From assembly GCF_947179165.1 (NCBI RefSeq), contig NC_077239.1, positions 33,928,134 through 33,992,133 of the forward strand: DNA of 64,000 bases, written 5' to 3'. Made by a program: the position numbers and the translations under genes. The DNA comes from Solanum dulcamara (taxonomy: Eukaryota > Streptophyta > Magnoliopsida > Solanales > Solanaceae). This document shows, piece after piece, positions 11,170 to 21,161 of the stretch. The notes under the pieces are model-generated. The model did not search any database. It saw only the letters and a list, made by a program, of their open reading frames with translations, and was not told where the DNA came from. Positions within the stretch are counted from its first letter, which is position 1. Each line of letters opens with the position of its first letter.

Positions 11170-11270
11170 CTTCCTGGGGGTCACCCATCCTAGTACTACT
11201 CTCTCCCAAGCACGCTTAACTTTAGAGTTCTAATGGGATCCAGTGCGTTAGTGCTGGTATGATCGTATCT
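11170..11270 (-). pseudogene. 5S rRNA-derived segment in element B, copy 1
   Basis: The minus strand from 11270 aligns with the first roughly 100 nt of plant 5S rRNA, with about a dozen differences by my hand comparison. The internal Pol III control region is well kept: box A AGTTAAGCGTGCTTGGG (about 11205-11221) and the C-box part GGATGGGTGACC (11179-11190). Homology fades after GGAAG, so the 3' end of 5S (about 18 nt) is lost. Orientation is sense to the element, about 190 bp upstream of the polypurine tract. It is not a working 5S gene. Cassandra TRIM elements carry 5S sequence in their LTRs; here it is in the interior. Confidence 0.9.
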
Positions 11271-12457
11271 ACCCCTTAGGGGATTTCGTTTGAAGTTTAA
11301 GCGTTCCCATTTACATATGATAGAATTGGTTGATTTTCTCTTATGCTTGAACTTCTCTTGTCCACTTCCCCCCTTTAGGGTATATCCATGTCATTGTCTG
11401 TTTATTTCTAACTTTCCAAATGCATATGAGTCCTTTCCAACCTATTTAGTATACTGCGATATTTCCATATCTTCCTTTACATCACCTATACTTTAGGTTA
11501 CCCCTGTACGAAACCTTAATACAATCATGAAGTGCTTAGAATCTTTTATATACAGTACCAACTCCAAGCTTGAACACTGGTGCTCGAGTAATATCCTTAC
11601 TGTAGTAGTGCATTTAAAGCCACATTCCATTCATCCCAAACAGTAATTAGCTTATCACCATTTATCTCGGTGTATCAACTCAGTCGGTGCCTTAATATGT
11701 CATTTTATCCAAATCTAGGTGTCATCTCTAAATCATCTCTTAGTCTTACCAGTCTTTTCCAGATTCTTTTTCCATACCCATATTGACTTCCTTGTTACTA
11801 CTACCATCACTTTAGTCATTAACTTATTTCTCAAGGTCAGCCTTACTCGTAGTTTAGTCAAATCTCATTCTTATTAGGACAAGGCATACTACAACCTTGT
11901 AGCTCCTTCTCCTTTAATTTCTAACAAAATTTGGGCAGAGTTTCCTTTGTATTTATCCCTATCTCAACACTTGCACGTAGGAAATACCAACAATGCCTCA
12001 CAGGGCCAACATATATATTCATATCATATCATACTGCAGCCACACAGGGTGCCCAATATCAACAACAGAAAAAAATGATGGACTTACCTCATCTGCCCAA
12101 CTCAAACTGCACCTATTACCCTGCCTTGTCTACTTTCCTTTCACCTTTCAACCTTACATGTCAATCGTATTTTAATACCTTACCTGCCATATATCTTTTG
12201 TGCCTTTGCTTACCTGCGTGCTTTGTAACTTTAAATACTGTCAGTTACTTTTTCTATCAATATTGTCCTTCTGCTGAAAGCATAGGTTAGTATGAGAAAT
12301 TTTATTCTTTATGACTCGGCTCTATCGCACGATCTTAGATCAGAGAGAAAGTAACATCTTAAATGTCCTGTAGCCTCCTGTCTATAGATGTGGTGCACAA
12401 CACACCGATAAACAAGACTCTACTAGACACAATCTGTAGACACCCCAAGGATGAACT

Positions 12458-12469
12458 GCTCTGATACCA
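12458..12469 (-). promoter_or_regulatory. Primer-binding site of element B, copy 1
   Basis: The minus strand reads TGGTATCAGAGC (initiator-Met tRNA core), 4 bp from the LTR end TGTGACA at 12474. It fixes the 5' LTR as the right-hand one and the element's strand as minus. Confidence 0.92.
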
Positions 12470-12473
12470 CTTT

Positions 12474-12882
12474 TGTCACAATCCAACCCCGTGGGCTGCG
12501 ACTGGGGTCCGACCTGGACCCTTGTATATGTATCTATAATTTATAAGAACTATACACATGAACCTAGTGGGTGATAAAATATTCATACACGTGTATCCTC
12601 TTTCATTTGCATCATCTCATGTAAGAGAAAGACAATGGATAAGACTGTCATAGCATAGTAATATTTACAACACATCGTACAACTATAATCGCACAAAACT
12701 CACACATTACCCACATACACATGTCTACAGACCTCTAAAAATAGTAACGATAACATATGGTGAGACAGTCCCCCCGCCGTACCCCTGAATAAACAAACAC
12801 ACATATATATATATCAAATCACCAGTGTCAAAGGTTAGGCTCTGGAACAATAGAGCACTTCCAACATCGCTGAGTGGAAACC
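12474..12882 (-). repeat. 5' LTR of element B, truncated duplicate (409 bp)
   Basis: This starts TGTCACAATCC and matches 17966-18374 exactly. It is cut at 12882 where the second copy of the tandem duplication begins abruptly inside solo LTR b1 sequence. The junction GGAAACCCTAAG/AATAGT is thus a chimera of two related LTRs. Confidence 0.92.
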
Positions 12883-15800
12883 CTAAGAATAGTAACAACA
12901 ACATATGGCAGGATAGGGCCCCCGTCGTACCCCTGAATGTATAAATATATACATTAAGTGACCGGTATCAAAAATTAGGCTTTAGAACAGTGAAGCACTT
13001 CCAATATAGCTGAGAGAAACTCCTAAGCTGACGGATCTCCAAAATGAATATCTGTACCTGTGGACATGAAATGCAGCCCCCCGGGGAACGGGGGGTCAGT
13101 GCGATATATGTACTGAGTATATAAAGCATAACGCATCACAACTGAGAGAACAACTGAAATGGGGATGCAGGAAACAAGTATAACAGTTAATAAGGTACTA
13201 TACCTGCATCCTATAACATAAGGGCATGTACATCATCTTTACATACCGTATTTGACCCACTGGGGGACTCGGAGTTACCATGTCATCGCATGCAGCATCG
13301 TGTCATAGGTTATGATTACCTTATTATGTTTTCACATGCATGTCCATCTATCATTACTTTTCATACTATACCCAGCCTAGTATGGGTCTTGGTGTTATAA
13401 TCATATCATCACATACCATACTCGGCCCATTAGGGGACTCGGTGTTATCATCATATCATCATATACCGTACCCGGCTCATTAGGGGACTCGGTGTCGTAG
13501 TCATCATATATAGGTAGATTATTATCTGAGACTCACTAGGGTAATCATATTGAACTATCCTTTATGGATCAGGATAATAATCATCTCAGGTGCCCTTTTA
13601 GTGCCACTAGGGCTATATTAAGTGAAGTCTCAGGAATTATAGACATATTTTAAGGTAATGCCAATCGGTTTAAGGGAATCATAGACATCCATCATCACAG
13701 AGTCCTTAGGACTAGGAGCTCTAAGTCCCACTATTAATCGACATATAGACGGTTCAGGGAAGGTAGCTCAACTATGATGAGAGTTTTCCTGCCAAGGAGT
13801 GAATATGAGACGTATAACATATTCGGAGCTTAGGAATGGACTTACTCTAGAGCTCGTATCATGTATCGTTTTCTTTAAGACATGTCACAAGAAAGAAAGG
13901 GTAGGCCTCACCTATTTGTCCCTTCCTATCCCAAAGGAGTTTGAGAGACAATAATTCACCTATAGTAGGCGTCCTAGTATTCAGCAGTGGATAAGAATCA
14001 GGAGGTATGCTTGGGGCCTTATGAATAGAATTATCCCCACTTGCATACGCAGATATACATATTGCACTTCTATCAAGGATATGCCAAGAGAAAGGATGGA
14101 TAGCCTTATATACTCATCACTTCCTAACGTATGGAAGGCTTGAGAAGGCCTAGTTCAATTACTGTAAGAGTGCTTTCATCAAGAAGTAAATGAGGACCGT
14201 GAACTACGCTTGGAATATATGAGGAAATTTACCCTCAATATCATATCATTCATTACTTAACTTGAAGACATGCCAAACGAAGAAGCAAGATAGGCTTTAC
14301 ATACTTATGCCAAAAATATGCCAAAAGAAAGCTTCACATACCTTGTCCGAGTTGTTACTTATCCTGTTCGCCTCGTCGTCCTTTGAACCTATCCAACATA
14401 AAAGTAATATAAATATCAACCCTTCTTAACTTTCTAGCATCTTAGGTTACACCTTAGTATTAATGGAATCTATTTCCTTAGTCGTTTCCTCGACTAGTTC
14501 TTTAGTTTGCTAAGGCGTTAACGAAAATTAGGCAGCACTTCCCCTATAATGTGCCCTATTCGAATTTCCGATTTGGTCCTTAAGACCTACATCCAACCAA
14601 CAACAATAACCTGCAGCAATTCACACCAACAATATACAATATAAACTCCAAATGACTCATTTAAAAAGATGATATCAAATAGGGCGTCTAGTCTTTATTC
14701 TATAACGCCTTTCATTATACGAAACGAGGGGTCGTGTGGCTGCAACCAGAAGCATCCACACCCCTTTTAGAATACATTTAGTCCCTGCAACAATACATTA
14801 CACCCCTGCAGCAACAACTCACTCAAAACTATCAAAACGTGAATTCTGGATAGCTTACTGTTTTACCTTATCGCTTTGTTTCGAAGGGGTAATGGAGGGA
14901 AACAGGATTTATGTCCTTCATTAAAGTTATATACATTTGTCTTAGGGTCGCATACAATTTTGAATCACCCCTACATCAATTATGTACAAAATTATATGCC
15001 CAAAACACCAACAGCAGTCCGTGTAAGATTTCCAAAACCAAAATCTAGGCAGTACCTCCTCTACACTTCATCACCCTTTTTCGAGAAGATAAAAGCAAAA
15101 ATGGATTTTACAGTCTCATGAAAATTATGTAACTATGAAATACCTTTCCAAAACATATTTAATCACCCAAAACTAAGCTATACACAAGAAGTTATACCAA
15201 TATTACTAACAACTGTTCCCTCCAAAAACGGGTTTGTTAACTAGTTTTTAACATTTTCCCTCTTTGTTCTTTCAACTTTCTCTCAAGTTCCAAGCTGAAG
15301 AATTAATTCTGTAGACATCGTAATATATATATATACACTCCACGGGGTTGAGGAACATCATAGATAATTAATTCATAAAGGAAAATCGAAGAACTTACCT
15401 TAATTTTTCCAAAGCGTGTTTGCCTTTCTCCTTTCTCTTTTTCATGTTTTTCCTTCTCAGTTCTTGGCTGATTTTGGATAAATGACTTGCTTTGAGTGTC
15501 ATAAAACATAAATACATGGGCTGCCTTGGAGGTGACACGTGTCAGTCCCTTAGGGTGACACGTGTCAAGCCATGATTGGCCACCATATCATGCTGCCAAC
15601 TAGGGGTTGCCACGTGGCAGTGGGGTCTACCCCCCCAAGCAGCTGCATCACCTACTTGATCCTAAGTAGGTGCATCACCTTCTTGATTGAGGTGCTGCCA
15701 TGTGTTGCTCCCCCATTGGCTGCCACATGTCGTCTTTTCCCCTTCCTCGCGGGTTCCTAATCTCGTCTTATTTTAGGAGCCTATATAATCCATGCTATGT

Positions 15801-16063
15801 AAGCTTGGTATGTCCTTAAGCAACTCAAGTGTATACGACTTCCAAATTAGTAGCTTACGTAGGTAAATCGAGTTCTATGACTCATTACTTGGCCTCCAAT
15901 TCCTTTCGGATTCTTATGACTCTATTTCCAACCTTCTCTACTATAGGGTATCACATTCTCCTTTCCTTGAAGTCGTTTAATAGTGTCGTAGCTTATCCGT
16001 CTTACATGATAATGTCTAAAGAACTTAAGAGACATTCTAAGCTCGAGAGTGTGTGGTGTAACA
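12883..16063 (-). mobile_element. Solo LTR b1, duplicated and 5'-end-proximal part only
   Basis: This is the second copy of b1 lacking the terminal TGTCACG end and the left target duplication. It is identical to 7391-10571, including the 50-bp repeats at 13359-13502 and the CACGTG palindromes at 15534-15543, 15557-15566 and 15608-15619. Confidence 0.92.
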
Positions 16064-16068
16064 TGCAT

Positions 16069-16458
16069 CACCTGCTTGCTTCAAGTAGGTGCATCATCTC
16101 CTTATCTCTCTTCTGTAGTTTCGTAATCTCATCTCACTTTAAGAGCCTATGTATTCCTTGCTACTTAATATAGACGTGTACTCAAGTAGCTTAGTATGCA
16201 AAATATCCCAAGTAATAGCTTTCACAAGTACGTCGAGTCCTATGACTCACTACTTAGCCTCCAACTTCTTTCAAATTCTTGTAACCCTATTTCCAATCTT
16301 CTCTCTTATGGAGTATCTCCTTCTCCTTTCCTTAGGATTATTTGATAGCGTTATAGATTATCCGACTCACATGATGACTTCTAAGAAACTTAAGAGCCTT
16401 CCTAAAAACTTAAGAAACTTAAGAAGCATTCCAAGGTACCAAAGTACAGGATGTAACA
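16069..16458 (-). repeat. 3' LTR of element B, right part, duplicated
   Basis: This is an exact copy of 10577-10966, ending in GATGTAACA and followed by the duplicated polypurine tract at 16459-16472. Confidence 0.92.
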
Positions 16459-16661
16459 TCCTTCCCCCCTTTAGAACATTCGTCCTCAAATGTAAACCAA
16501 AACCTTCCTCCGAATCTTATACCAACTATATGGAGAGTTCCTCTATCCCGTTACCATAACATATACTTTCATCGAGCAATCAAAATCAGAGTTCCAAAGG
16601 TTAGGATTACTTGTAGACGTAGGAAATAGGTACGGATACTTGTGTTTCCTTTCCTTTTTCG

Positions 16662-16762
16662 CTTCCTGGGGGTCACCCATCCTAGTACTACTCTCTCCCA
16701 AGCACGCTTAACTTTAGAGTTCTAATGGGATCCAGTGCGTTAGTGCTGGTATGATCGTATCT
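16662..16762 (-). pseudogene. 5S rRNA-derived segment in element B, copy 2
   Basis: Identical to 11170-11270 at the duplication offset. It has the same truncation of the 5S 3' end and the same preserved box A and C-box sequences. Confidence 0.9.
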
Positions 16763-17949
16763 ACCCCTTAGGGGATTTCGTTTGAAGTTTAAGCGTTCCC
16801 ATTTACATATGATAGAATTGGTTGATTTTCTCTTATGCTTGAACTTCTCTTGTCCACTTCCCCCCTTTAGGGTATATCCATGTCATTGTCTGTTTATTTC
16901 TAACTTTCCAAATGCATATGAGTCCTTTCCAACCTATTTAGTATACTGCGATATTTCCATATCTTCCTTTACATCACCTATACTTTAGGTTACCCCTGTA
17001 CGAAACCTTAATACAATCATGAAGTGCTTAGAATCTTTTATATACAGTACCAACTCCAAGCTTGAACACTGGTGCTCGAGTAATATCCTTACTGTAGTAG
17101 TGCATTTAAAGCCACATTCCATTCATCCCAAACAGTAATTAGCTTATCACCATTTATCTCGGTGTATCAACTCAGTCGGTGCCTTAATATGTCATTTTAT
17201 CCAAATCTAGGTGTCATCTCTAAATCATCTCTTAGTCTTACCAGTCTTTTCCAGATTCTTTTTCCATACCCATATTGACTTCCTTGTTACTACTACCATC
17301 ACTTTAGTCATTAACTTATTTCTCAAGGTCAGCCTTACTCGTAGTTTAGTCAAATCTCATTCTTATTAGGACAAGGCATACTACAACCTTGTAGCTCCTT
17401 CTCCTTTAATTTCTAACAAAATTTGGGCAGAGTTTCCTTTGTATTTATCCCTATCTCAACACTTGCACGTAGGAAATACCAACAATGCCTCACAGGGCCA
17501 ACATATATATTCATATCATATCATACTGCAGCCACACAGGGTGCCCAATATCAACAACAGAAAAAAATGATGGACTTACCTCATCTGCCCAACTCAAACT
17601 GCACCTATTACCCTGCCTTGTCTACTTTCCTTTCACCTTTCAACCTTACATGTCAATCGTATTTTAATACCTTACCTGCCATATATCTTTTGTGCCTTTG
17701 CTTACCTGCGTGCTTTGTAACTTTAAATACTGTCAGTTACTTTTTCTATCAATATTGTCCTTCTGCTGAAAGCATAGGTTAGTATGAGAAATTTTATTCT
17801 TTATGACTCGGCTCTATCGCACGATCTTAGATCAGAGAGAAAGTAACATCTTAAATGTCCTGTAGCCTCCTGTCTATAGATGTGGTGCACAACACACCGA
17901 TAAACAAGACTCTACTAGACACAATCTGTAGACACCCCAAGGATGAACT

Positions 17950-17961
17950 GCTCTGATACCA
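17950..17961 (-). promoter_or_regulatory. Primer-binding site of element B, copy 2
   Basis: TGGTATCAGAGC on the minus strand, 4 bp from the complete 5' LTR that begins at 17966. Confidence 0.92.
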
Positions 17962-17965
17962 CTTT

Positions 17966-20900
17966 TGTCACAATCCAACCCCGTGGGCTGCGACTGGGGT
18001 CCGACCTGGACCCTTGTATATGTATCTATAATTTATAAGAACTATACACATGAACCTAGTGGGTGATAAAATATTCATACACGTGTATCCTCTTTCATTT
18101 GCATCATCTCATGTAAGAGAAAGACAATGGATAAGACTGTCATAGCATAGTAATATTTACAACACATCGTACAACTATAATCGCACAAAACTCACACATT
18201 ACCCACATACACATGTCTACAGACCTCTAAAAATAGTAACGATAACATATGGTGAGACAGTCCCCCCGCCGTACCCCTGAATAAACAAACACACATATAT
18301 ATATATCAAATCACCAGTGTCAAAGGTTAGGCTCTGGAACAATAGAGCACTTCCAACATCGCTGAGTGGAAACCCTAAGCTGGCGGATCTCCAAAATGAA
18401 CATCTGTACCTGCGGGCATGAAACACAGCCCTCCGAGGAAAGAGGGGTTAGTACGATATATGTACTGACTATATAAAGCATAAAACATTATAACTGAGAC
18501 AACAGCTGAAATAGGGGTGCAGGGGGCAAGTATAACATTTAGCCATCTACCGTACCTATATTTTATAAAATAAAGGCATACATGCTATCATCGCATACTA
18601 TATCTGGCCCGTTCGGGGACTTGTGTAATAACTACATCATTCTGTCATCATAAGAATATATATACCACTAGTGCTGTAGAACGTACAACCCAATCCATGT
18701 ATATAGAAAGCACATGCCGAGGAACGATGGTCCGATCCACATATCTTATAATAATGCTGAAGAACGACGGCCTGATCCGGATATCACATAATAATACCGA
18801 GGAATGACAGCCTGATCCATATATCATGTAACAATGCCGAGGTACGATAGCCCGATCCGTATATCATATAATAATACCAAGTAATGACGGCCCGATCCGT
18901 ATATCGTATAACATGCTGAGGAAAGTATGGCCCAATCTTTACATAGCAAGATATGCCGAGATACGTTCGACCTGATCTATATATATTATAATTCATATAC
19001 ATGCATGTAAAACTCTGTAACATATCAAATATCCCTTAGATATCACCATAAAGCATGTTGAAGAGCCCCTAGGCATATGAGCTTACACATCCCAACACTA
19101 TTCAACCTGTAGGAGGCTCAAGGGTCGTAGTTCAACTACTTCAAGGCCTTTATCATTACAAAGTGAGTACAAATACTGAGTTATACCCGAAAACTATAAT
19201 GGAATCACCTCTAGCTCATATCATATCTCGCTTCACTTACATTAAGCTATTTCAAGAGAAGGAAGGAATAGGCTTCACGTGTACTACTTTTAGTCATGTA
19301 AAAGACTTACAAGTCCATAACTCAACTATCACAGGAGTTCTAATGTTGAGAAGTGAATAAGAGCCTTAACTCAAACTCAGAGTTTTAAGAGTGGAATAAC
19401 TTCAACCTCATATACATAATACTTACATCTAAGTCATGCCAAAAGAGAGGAAGAATAACTTTACATACACTACTTTTCAGAATATAGAAGACTTGAGGAA
19501 TGGGAGCTTAACCACTTTAAGAGTCTTAACATTCAGAAGTGAGCACGAATTGTGAATCATGAATCATGTTCAGAGCTTATGAATAGAGTTACCCAAGATT
19601 CCTACACATATCATTTGTCACTTAAATCTAAAACATGCCCAAAAGAAAGAAAAGATAGTCTTTACATACTTATACCAAAACATGCCAAAAGAAGGAAATG
19701 TTAGCTTTACATACCTCTTACGGGTTACTCTAAACACGTTCGCCTCGTCGTCTCTTGAACCTATTTAATATGAAAAAAATCCGAGCATCAACAATCCTCG
19801 ACTTTCCAGCATGTTAAGTTACATACGAGTATTCATAAAACTCATTTCCTCGCTCGTCTTCTCAAATAGTCCTTTATCTAGTTAAGGCGTTAACAAAAAT
19901 TGGGCAGCATCTCCCCTATAATGTGCCCTATCCGAATTTCCAATTATACTCCTAATAGCTACAGCCAACCAACAACAATAACCTGCAGCATATAAGGTTT
20001 CTAGTTTCCATTTTGCAAAACCTTTAACCGTATAAAACGGGGGTCGTGTGGCTGAAACCAGCATATCCCCCACCTATTTTAGAATACATTTAGTCCCTGC
20101 AACACACACCACACAACCAGCAGCCACCTCCAAACACACAACGCCTTACTTCGACTACAATTTAACTACGACGACCTCAATTTAGATTCTTTCTTTCGCT
20201 GAGCATGTCCATGACTTTTTTATACTTCCAGCAGTATAAAAGGTACATAATACCCTCCATAACAACCCCATTAAGTCCAAATTTAAAGGATACATATACA
20301 AGTGTAGCCAAAATTGCGCCTCGGAAACCTCTTTAGCATTCTGAAAGTTGCGTGGACTGTTTGCTGTCCGTTTTTTCTGCACGAAGCCATGATTTTATAC
20401 TTATAATACCTCCATATAATTTTGATATATGCTGGATAATTAATTTACGGAATAAAACTGGGACTTACCTATTTTTTTCTCCAAGCTGTCCCCTTTTTCT
20501 CTCTAGACTTAGGGTTTTTGTTTCTAAGCTTTGCTGAAGTTCTTTTTTGCATAAGGAACTGAATTAAGAGTCATGTAATACATATGTATACATTGTCTTA
20601 GGAGCTGACACATGGAAGCCTCCTAGGGGTGACACATGGCAGCCCCTTAGGGTGCCACCTCATCCAAACTTCCAACCCAAAGCTTCTATGTGACAGCGTG
20701 GGGTCCACCCCAAGTAGGTGAGTCACCTACTTGCTTCTAGTAGGTGCATCACCTGCTTGCTTCTAGTAGGTGCATCACCTGCTTGCTTCAAGTATGTGCG
20801 TCGTCTCCTTTTCTCTCTTCCGTAGTTTCATAATCTCGTCTCACTTTAAGAGCCTATGTGTTCCTTGCTACTTAAGATCAACGTGTATTCAAGTAGCTTA

Positions 20901-21156
20901 GTATGCAAAATGTCCCAAGTAATAGCTTTCACAAGTACGTCGAGTCCTATGACTCACTACTTAGCCTCCAACTTCTTTCGGATTCTTGTAACCCTATTTC
21001 CAATCTTCTCTCTTATGGATTATCTCCTTCTCCTTTCCTTAGGATTATTTGATAGCGTTATAGATTATTCGACTCACATGACGACTTCTAAGAAACTTAA
21101 GAGCCTTCCCAGAAACTTAAGAAGCATTCTAAGGTACCAAAGTACGGGGTGTAACA
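17966..21156 (-). repeat. 5' LTR of element B (complete, 3,191 bp)
   Basis: Bounded by TGTCACAATCC at 17966 and GGGGTGTAACA ending at 21156, followed by the TCACC target copy. It contains the 40-bp minisatellite (18711-18995), the palindrome AAGTAGGTGA/TCACCTACTT (20712-20732) and two tandem 27-bp gtaggtgcatcacctgcttgcttct units after it. No coding sequence. It is the best single representative of the long-LTR family in the window. Confidence 0.9.
18711..18995. repeat. 40-bp minisatellite inside B's 5' LTR
   Basis: About seven units carry the same GGCCCGATCCgtatatc core and 40-bp spacing as at 5011-5290. Individual units have diverged between the two LTRs, mostly by transitions between c and t or g and a, as expected for a methylated, old element. 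Confidence 0.88.
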
Positions 21157-21161
21157 TCACC

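Larger units (their letters stand above)
10967..12473 (-). mobile_element. Interior of element B, copy 1 (1,507 bp, no gag-pol)
   Basis: This lies between the polypurine tract and the 5' LTR. Open frames on either strand are short, overlap without motifs, and resemble no gag, protease, RT or integrase. It contains a 5S rRNA-derived segment at 11170-11270 and the primer-binding site at 12458-12469. The rest is AT-rich and unassigned. Non-autonomous elements of this plan depend on proteins from a coding relative; which one is not shown by the window. Confidence 0.82.
7391..12882. repeat. 5,492-bp tandem duplication, copy 1
   Basis: Bases 7391-12882 recur at 12883-18374 with a constant offset of 5,492 and no difference that I found. 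The unit begins inside solo LTR b1 and runs through the rest of B's 3' LTR and B's whole interior to 409 bp into B's 5' LTR. CTAAG is present at 7391-7395, at the junction 12883-12887 and again at 18375-18379: a 5-bp microhomology. Confidence 0.95.
16459..17965 (-). mobile_element. Interior of element B, copy 2
   Basis: This is an exact copy of 10967-12473 with polypurine tract (16459-16472), 5S-derived segment (16662-16762) and primer-binding site (17950-17961). It adjoins the complete 5' LTR, so this copy keeps the original interior-LTR junction. Confidence 0.9.
12883..18374. repeat. 5,492-bp tandem duplication, copy 2
   Basis: This is an exact repeat of 7391-12882 as far as I can read. 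It contains b1 lacking its left 284 bp (12883-16063), the TGCAT target copy (16064-16068) and B's LTR part (16069-16458). B's interior (16459-17965) and the first 409 bp of B's 5' LTR (17966-18374) follow. Identity between copies contrasts with visible divergence between B's two LTRs, so the duplication is far younger than the element, or an assembly artefact. Confidence 0.95.
4268..21156 (-). mobile_element. Element B: non-autonomous long-LTR retrotransposon, rearranged
   Basis: The 3' LTR lies on the left and the 5' LTR on the right, with a primer-binding site and a polypurine tract facing the correct LTRs. The interior has no gag or pol, so this is a LARD-type derivative. Left terminus is TATCACGACC (TG mutated to TA); right terminus is GGTGTAACA. 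Flanks ACACC (4263-4267) and TCACC (21157-21161) are an imperfect 5-bp target duplication. The 16,889-bp span equals about 7,927 bp of original element plus solo LTR b1 with its TSD (3,470) plus a 5,492-bp tandem duplication. The two LTRs differ by several per cent by eye, so insertion is not recent. Confidence 0.85.

Noticed and set aside
11170..11270. A functional 5S rRNA gene
   Set aside because: The last part of 5S is missing, there is no terminator T-tract at its end, no tandem 5S spacer context, and it is embedded in a retroelement interior.
9244..17782. Ten or so identical pairs of small frames as a duplicated gene cluster
   Set aside because: They are identical only because the whole 5,492-bp block is duplicated. 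The frames lack motifs and lie in LTR and non-coding interior.
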